Assembly: GCF_933775445.1 (NCBI RefSeq)
Contig: NC_065876.1
Span: 25,544,001 to 25,608,000, forward strand
Origin: Argentina anserina
Taxonomy: Eukaryota; Streptophyta; Magnoliopsida; Rosales; Rosaceae
DNA: 64,000 bases
Direction: 5' to 3'
Shown: positions 57,400 to 64,000 of the stretch, piece by piece
How positions within the stretch are numbered: the first letter of the stretch is position 1
How the letters are laid out: each line of letters begins with the position of its first letter
Translations under genes and position numbers: made by a program
Notes under the pieces: generated by a model
What the model was told of the DNA's origin: nothing
The model's input: the letters and a program-made list of their open reading frames with translations, nothing else
Database searches by the model: none

Positions 57400-60059
57400 T
57401 GACATGACCCACCCCAAATGTTAACCTAATATCCATGATAAGTCGTGCGGGGACTACTGACAAATGAAGCATATCAAAATTTCGGCATAGTTTCCCTTAA
57501 AAGTAGCCAACCAAACTTGCGAAAAACTACACTTCTAATAATGTCCAACCATATCCAACTCCAACATCAAATATTCCAATCTTAATTACACAACTTAAAT
57601 CCAAACTCTTTAAACATCAGATAAATAATCCAATAATTATTTAGAGTATCAGAGCAACTAAACGGGCATAAAAGAAAAACGACTTGTAGGCTAAGAAAGT
57701 AACCTACAGTCTGGTACTCGGCGGTAGAGAACGCTGCCTCACGGTAGCTACAAGGAGTCTGTAAGCCTACGAACTTGGTATTTGAAAACGAAGGGCCTAG
57801 GAGAAAACATTTGAAATGTTAGAGTGAGTGGACAACAATATCAGAAATAATAAAATTCAAAGGCTACTTCCCCAATTTTTCTTTTATATAACAGAAACTC
57901 GATGCATGCACATTTTATTAAAAGACTTTCATAACTATAAATATTCTCATAAAAATCGGACTAGACCCCGCTAGTCAAATAATATCCATGAGGATACTGA
58001 TAGAAAGTCGACTAGCCCCGTTAGCCAAATAATATAACCAAAAATAGGAAAATGCACTAGCCTCGCTAGTCAAATACAATAAATTGATACTAATAGTAAC
58101 TGGACTAGCTCCGCTAGTCAAAAGAGGATGTCAATTCAAATAAGAGAGTAGATTAGCCCCACTAGTCAAACATGAAATAAGAAGTGACATACCATATGCC
58201 CCCTGGCAAAATATGTATATATATATATGTATAATCTCAAGTTCTCAATACCGTCACGTCACGTTCACGGAGAGTGTATTGGTTCGTCATGTCATTGCCG
58301 ACTATGTAACATCGCCTCCCAGACGGAAAAGTTATATAGTATGCTAGCATAATCACCTTAAAGTGTATGGCCTCAAAAGGTAATGACTGAACTAGCCCCG
58401 CTAGTCACAATAAGATCAATGGGAAAAATCATAGAAATTGAATAACATTTTTATCCGTTGATCGTGCCCTTTTTTTATAACTAATGAGAGGATACAAAAA
58501 GAATGAGATATAATTATGTTGATCATGTCCCCATTATAGAATTAAATGAGAGGATACCGGAATAAAATAGAAAATCATTCTTATCGGTTGATCGTACCCC
58601 CTTTATGTAGTTAAATGAGATGATACCGGATTAAGAATAGATAGAACGAGTACGGTTTCCAATCGTACGTATAAATCTCAATATCAAATAAGAGAAAATT
58701 CAAAGAAATAAATAATACAATCCGATATGTCCCACATGTCGTATAACTCACAAATATAATAAATAATTTCCAAATATCAAATTAGCCATTATGTATATTT
58801 CTCATATTTATCTATATGGAAATATCATTATAAATAATCAAGAAAAGTAATTAAATTCATATAACACCAAAATCACTTAAATATAAATATTCATGCATGC
58901 ATTATATTTCAAAAGAAAAGTCCACTCACATTAGCCGAGCTACGCCGGGGGTCGGTCCGAAGTTTCCTCAACTCGAGTCTCCCCACCTCCTGTTGCAGAG
59001 ACATATAAAATTAATTACCGCAATCTGGTAATATTTAATAAGGAGAAAAACAACCACTCTCACTCGCCCAAAACCATTACCACTTCCACCAAAATTTCCT
59101 CAACTTCCCTAATAACCTCCGTACACTCTTCAAAATATTCTAGCATTTTAATACCATGAGTCCCCTAATTTATGGATCAAAGCACAACTCCTTACGGGTT
59201 AAATACGGAAATAATCGCATAACTATCCCAAAACTCCTCCAAAAATTCTACAAATATTCCTACACCATCCTCAACCATCACATAGCTTAAAAATTCCTTT
59301 GAAAAATCTCCGGCACGGCGTCAGCCGCCTTTGGCGCCGCCAGAAGTGGCAGTCGGCCGGCCTTATTCCGACAACCACCAATGACTATTAAAATTTACCA
59401 CCACAATCCAAATGACATTCCTAACAACTTTCTAATTCACAACAACAACCAATTTTAACTCTAACTCGTCCAATTTCACCATTTCCAAAATATCCCAAAT
59501 TCAAAACCCTAGAATTTGGAATCATCGATTCGATCACTTACTCTTCGAATTGGTTTAATTCCTTCGGTGAAATTGTAGCAAGGAACGAGGCCTTCAAAAC
59601 GCACCAAGCATCCCGGCCTATGGTGGCCGGAGGAAGGAGTTCCAGCGAGAGGAGGCGTTGTGGCAGGCAGAGGTTCTAGGCGACACCGCTTCCTCACGAC
59701 AGCGAGACAGGGCCAGCCACCAACCCAGATCGGTAGGGTTTCCTCCAAGCTTCCGAACGACACCGGTGCGGCGGCCTGGAGTGGCGGAAGGCGGAGGTCT
59801 GACCACGAAAAATTTGCGCATAGGGGAGGTCGGGTTCGGGAAATAAAATTTGACTTTCCCTTTTTTTTATTCCTTTCCCAAAATGGAAATTTACCCATAT
59901 ATATATAGCATCCACCGTAAACAGTAACTTTCCAAATGGACATTTCTCCGACAAAACTCTTTTACAACTACCCAATGCCAAAATACTAAATTCAGATTTC
60001 ATTTTACGAAGATACTTAAACTTGGATGATAAAGAAATAAAAAGATTGGGGTCGTATCA
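57400..60059 (-). mobile_element. gypsy-type solo LTR (copy F)
   Basis: On the minus strand it starts TGATACGACCCC at 60059 and ends GTGGGTCATGTCA at 57400. It is flanked by a perfect 5-bp duplication TAAAG (57395-57399 and 60060-60064). It is 2,660 bp with no interior. A TATATATATGGG box lies near 59900 and a palindromic repeat array at 57957-58410. Frames 59509-59943 and neighbours lie in its GC-rich leader and are not genes. Confidence 0.85.
57957..58410. repeat. Palindromic GACTAGCCCCGCTAGTC repeats in LTR F
   Basis: Six imperfect copies occur near 57959, 58010, 58065, 58103, 58150 and 58390. Each is a 7-bp inverted repeat around CCC, spaced mostly 40-55 bp. Confidence 0.85.
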
Positions 60060-60064
60060 TAAAG

Positions 60065-61363
60065 AACATGATGAAATCCCCAAAAATAATGGACTAGGAA
60101 GGTTCGAACCTATGCCCTAAGAGGAATTAATGTGAGTTGGAGAGTTTGCCCACTGAACCAACGTTATTTTCAATACAAAACTGTACTTAGTTAACTATAT
60201 TTTCAAATTTTGTATGGGCTGCAACCCATAAATCCCACCACTTGTATCCGCCCATGCGCACATTAACTATTTATTTCTTTGAACTTAATATATATGTAAT
60301 TAAAAAAAATCCCACAAAATAACACGTATTCGTTTTTATTAGAAAAGTAGAGTTCGATCCTATGTACTTAGAAAAATGAAAATGACATATGGAGTTCCTT
60401 CCGCCCACTCTTTTGGGAGAAAATGAGAGATTGAAGGGACCTCTGAGGCTATATATATCACTGCTAGCATTCTGGAAGGGACCAGCTATATATGGCTAGA
60501 ATAATAGCTGTTGTTGTTGGAATGATTAACTATGTGATAGAGTTGTATCATGTATATATACCCGTCTATGAAACTTCCAATTATAAAAAAAGATTATTTT
60601 TTGGCAAAATAGAAAAGATAGCACCTATATATAGAGTAGATATGAAAATATGACCTTTTAAACATAAAACAAAATCAAAAGGCAACCTAACAAAACAAAA
60701 TTAACCAGAGCCAATTGAGTCAAAGATCATCGACTAGTAAACGCTTGCATAATTATGCATGATTGAATAGTATACACGTACTACAATAATTTAGGTCGTG
60801 GCAGAGGCGGATGGTATAGAACATAGATGGCGCACCCAGAAACTGCTGGCCTGGGCAAAAAAACCTGGGCTAGGCCAATTTTTTTTTTCTGCTGGGTAGA
60901 AATTTTATACAACCGAAGTCCAACCCATGCGTGTTATGACATAGGAAGCCAGACGTCACGATTTTAACTAGGAAACATGAGGACAATATTGCTTCAGAGT
61001 TAATAATTGATCATTTCGAGTATATTGAATATCATAAATTACAATTCAGATAGGGTATTTTATATGGTAATTCTAATGAACTCTTTTGTTTGTAATTCTT
61101 AGAGAAATATGTTAGATTATAATTTTGGTGTAATAAATCTACGTGTCAAAATATAATAAGTAAGGAGTACCACTAGACATTGCCACGTGGTACTATAATA
61201 ACATATAAAAATTTCTCGTAATTCTTATAACGCTTTTCAAATTCTTGACAAATACTATGAAAAATTATATTTTATCTTACAAAATTTTAACTATTCTTGA
61301 TATAATAAAATTTCTGCTCACGTAACTTTCGAACATTAGATCCGCCTGCATATCATTTTGGTC
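60065..61363. other. Upstream region of the P450 gene
   Basis: It is A/T-rich, with no gene. A tRNA-like GGTTCGAACC box near 60093 and GGCGGAT/GCGCACCCAG repeat-like sequence near 60805-60840 are probably old transposon pieces. Confidence 0.45.
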
Positions 61364-61371
61364 TATAAATA
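61364..61371 (+). promoter_or_regulatory. TATA box of the P450 gene
   Basis: TATAAATA lies 81-88 bases before the ATG at 61452, a normal plant spacing that leaves a ~55-base leader. Confidence 0.75.
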
Positions 61372-61451
61372 GCGATGATGAATACCATACCAAACAATCC
61401 CTACAGCTACTATCTGCTTGCTCGTCACTCACGATCGACTCCTAGCTAGCC

Positions 61452-63170
61452 ATGGCAATCGAGTTAGTCCTATTCATCGTCTTCCTTGTTTTGGCATTCT
61501 TAATCTCAAGACACTTCCGTGTGAACCACCACCTTCCTCCGAGCCCATTAGCCTTGCCCATCATCGGGCATTTCCACCTCCTCAGCCCCCTCATTCACCG
61601 TTCATTCCACGACCTCTACCTACGCTTAGGTCCTATTTTCTCTCTCCGGCTCGGCTCAGTACCATGCGTCGTGGTTACGTCACCGGAGTTGGCAAAAGAG
61701 TTCCTCAAAACACACGAGCTCTCCTTCATGAACCGAACTGCTAATATCGCAGCTGCAAGCATGACCTACAATGCTTCGTTTGCATTTGCATCCCACGGCC
61801 CGTATTGGAAGTTCGTTAGGAAGCTCAGCACCAACGAGCTCCTCAGCAGCCTAAGTGTAGACAAGTTTCTTCCAATTCGAAACCAAGAGTACGTGAGGGT
61901 TTTTAGAATGTTGGCCAAGAAAGCAGAGGTGTGTGAACCTGTCAACTTCAGTGAAGAGCTACCACAGGTCGGCCACAACATTATGGGGAAGATGATGCTG
62001 GGGAAATATTCAAGTGCTTCACGAGCAGCGAGGTTCAGGGTGGTGGTCCGAGAGGCTACTAAGATTTTTGGAGAGTTCAACTTTAGTGATTTTAATGGGA
62101 TTTGGAAGAAGTTCGATTTGCAGGGATTCCAAAGGAGAATCGATGCCACACATACAAAGTTTGATAATTTAGTGGAGGAGATTATTGCTGAACGTCAAGA
62201 GTTGAGGAAGATGAAACTTCATGGAGACGACAGTGCTAGTGCTGAAGAAAAGGATGTCAAGGGCTTTCTTGACGTAATTCTTGACATGGAAGAGGAGTGT
62301 AAGAGCTCTAATGAGAATTCGGAGGTCGAGTTTACAAGAAATCATGTTAAGGGTCTCATTACGGTATGTCAAATTCATTTTCTTCATCATCGATTCATCG
62401 AACCCTAAACCCTCGTGTTTGTTTTCACAGTCAATGAATATTTTAGAGATTGAACTATATATCAAACATGCACGTACGCACATATATAACATAACATTTC
62501 TTTAATTCAGGATCTGTTTACGGCTAGCATTGACACGACGTCCATTACAATGGAATGGGCGCTAGCAGAGGTCATTAACCACCCAGAGGTGCTCAAGAAA
62601 GCAAGAGAAGAGATAGATCGAGCAGTTGAAACAGGAAGATTAGTCGGAGAATGGGATCTTCCAAATCTTCCATACATCCAAGCCATCCTGAAAGAAACAT
62701 TAAGGCTGCACCCACCCTTGCCTTTAGTTCCTAGAATATGCACACAAGAATGCAAGCTCGACAACTATATCTTTCCAGAAAAGACATTGTTATTTGTGAA
62801 CATTTGGGCTATGGGAAGGGATCCTAAGAACTGGGAGAACCCATTGGAGTTTAAACCTGAAAGGTTTTTACAACTCGACGGGCGCCTCACAAATGAAGTA
62901 GATATTAAAGGTCAACATTTCCAATTACTTCCATTTGGCACTGGAAGGAGGATGTGTCCTGGCTTGCCGTTAACCATGAAAATGCTACCGACCCAGCTTG
63001 CAGTTATGATTCAGTGCTTTGATTTCAAAGTTACTGGAACACAATGCAATAATACAAGTAATGATAAGGTTCTTGAAATGGAAGAAGGACCAGGATTAAC
63101 AGTTCCCAGGGCTTCTGATCTTATCTGTGTTCCAGTTGCCCGCTTCAGCTCACTAATGGAATATCCTTGA
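61452..63170 (+). CDS. CYP93: Cytochrome P450, CYP93B-like (flavone synthase II type)
   Basis: A haem monooxygenase of the ER membrane using NADPH-P450 reductase. Exons 61452-62363 and 62511-63170 flank a 147-bp phase-0 intron (GTATGT...TTCAG) and give 523 residues, a normal length. Visible: membrane anchor 1-20, proline hinge LPPSP (28-32), I-helix ASIDTT (309-314), ExxR as ETLR (366-369), PERF (420-423) and haem loop PFGTGRRMCPG (445-455) with Cys453. The N-terminal HLLSPLIHRSFHDLY block, the intron site and the I-helix lacking Gly fit CYP93B, whose known members convert flavanones to flavones or 2-hydroxyflavanones. CYP93A cannot be excluded. The gene looks complete. Methionine 1 is chosen because the TATA box and anchor fit it. 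Confidence 0.93.
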
Positions 63171-64000
63171 TCCCTAAGAGGCTAAGACAACATCACAATA
63201 AGGTGAACAAGCTTTAGAGTAAGATATGTATGTATTATGCAATATTCGATGGTCGACCCAAAGAATAAATGTGGTTTGCATGTGCATTACGTATTGTATC
63301 GATATCACTCATTTCGACTTGTATGTGTTTATTTGTGCATCTCAATCTCCAACTTGTTTTCTGATATCTCGTTTGCAAATCCATATAGATAAATGAAGTT
63401 CCATGTATTGAGTGATCGAGTAATAGCACTCAACAACCGTTGCACATTTGCAGCTCTACTAAGATCTATTTTCCTATATATTCCAGCCATATTTTTGAGC
63501 AAAAGGCAAAACCATTGCAAGTACATGAGAAGAAGCAATATTATATAATTATTCACAGCAGTAATTGCTGATCGCGAGCAAACTAATCAAATTACAGTAC
63601 ATGCAACCTTGTGATCATCTTTTACGTCAGATCGGTCACAAATGTTTTTGTTATTTCAAATTCCTTTGGCAAAAAAAAAAAATCAAATGGAGCTAAATTC
63701 ATTTTATATTGGCAGAGGTCTACTTTTCATGATCATAATTTTAGTTTCTTACTTGATTCAAATTAGTTAGTGGCCGGCATTGGTGATTTTTGTTTATAAT
63801 GCTTTTAGCATGAGTTTCTTACTCAGTACCGATGACTTTAGTGGCGGAGCCAGGAAAACAAAACTGAGAGGGCCAGTTGCAAAAGCCTTAATACAAGTTG
63901 TTGTGTATATAATCTCAGTATAGAAGCTACATAATAGATACAAATTTTTATTACTTAACAACAAAAACTTAACTTTGAATCTTCTTTTGATAAATTCGAT
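63171..64000. other. Downstream region of the P450 gene
   Basis: It holds A/T-rich 3' flank. At 63841 GTGGCGGAGCCAGGAAAAC marks the likely start of a transposon that runs past the window end. No gene is supported. Confidence 0.4.

Noticed and set aside
57957..58410. Spaced palindromes considered as a CRISPR array
   Set aside because: Inside a plant LTR with a target duplication; spacers share sequence and repeats are imperfect.
59509..59943. 144-codon minus frame and overlapping plus frames
   Set aside because: They lie in the GC-rich leader part of solo LTR F, downstream of its TATA box; no domain.
60080..60170. tRNA-like box GGTTCGAACC with nearby conserved spacing
   Set aside because: No acceptor stem or A box could be paired around it; this phrase is common at plant transposon ends.

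Overview
This is a plant nuclear window from an angiosperm, almost certainly a eudicot. Genes have GT-AG introns and TATA promoters, and most of the DNA is nested plant retrotransposons and DNA transposons. Genus cannot be fixed from the sequence. Only two host genes look intact: a caffeoyl-CoA O-methyltransferase-like gene (30401-32615, minus, five exons, 238 residues) and a CYP93B-like cytochrome P450 (61452-63170, plus, two exons, 523 residues). Both belong to phenylpropanoid/flavonoid-type families, but they lie 29 kb apart with nothing but repeats between, so no cluster is claimed.

0-10 kb: a 5'-truncated LINE with an 11-bp target duplication, a complete 600-bp TRIM (two 183-bp LTRs, PBS and PPT), an inverted LTR tail joined to a truncated LTR, and a mosaic Ty3/gypsy element (5073-9966). 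In the mosaic, gag, a 108-bp piece of LTR, integrase and a partial LTR are joined abruptly.

10-30 kb: a graveyard of host gene fragments with introns still visible. It holds an unidentified gene piece (10386-11330), a 4.3-kb hAT transposon with 8-bp target duplications that carries two exons of an LRR receptor kinase ahead of its own transposase, a 2.2-kb solo gypsy LTR, a REC8-like meiotic cohesin fragment cut by a gypsy remnant, a broken HYL1/DRB1-like dsRNA-binding protein gene with C-terminal repeats, and an RBR (IBR) ubiquitin ligase fragment.

30-43 kb: the O-methyltransferase gene with a foldback MITE in intron 3, a copia remnant whose LTR is split by a non-autonomous CACTA element, Helitron-like termini, and another gypsy solo LTR (37865-39934).

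41-54 kb: a decayed plus-strand copia element (41261-54396) holds a younger minus-strand copia element (42925-50233; 185-bp LTRs with five mismatches, target duplication GTATG). The younger element keeps gag and pol as separate ORFs 970 bp apart. Each start codon directly follows a near-identical splice-acceptor-like sequence, and a donor-like site lies in the leader, suggesting gag and pol are made from alternatively spliced messages. This is the most interesting candidate in the window.

55-64 kb: a small hAT-like element, two recent tandem duplications, a minus-strand solo gypsy LTR (57400-60059) full of palindromic repeats, and the P450 gene. No rRNA, tRNA, CRISPR or bacterial features were seen.
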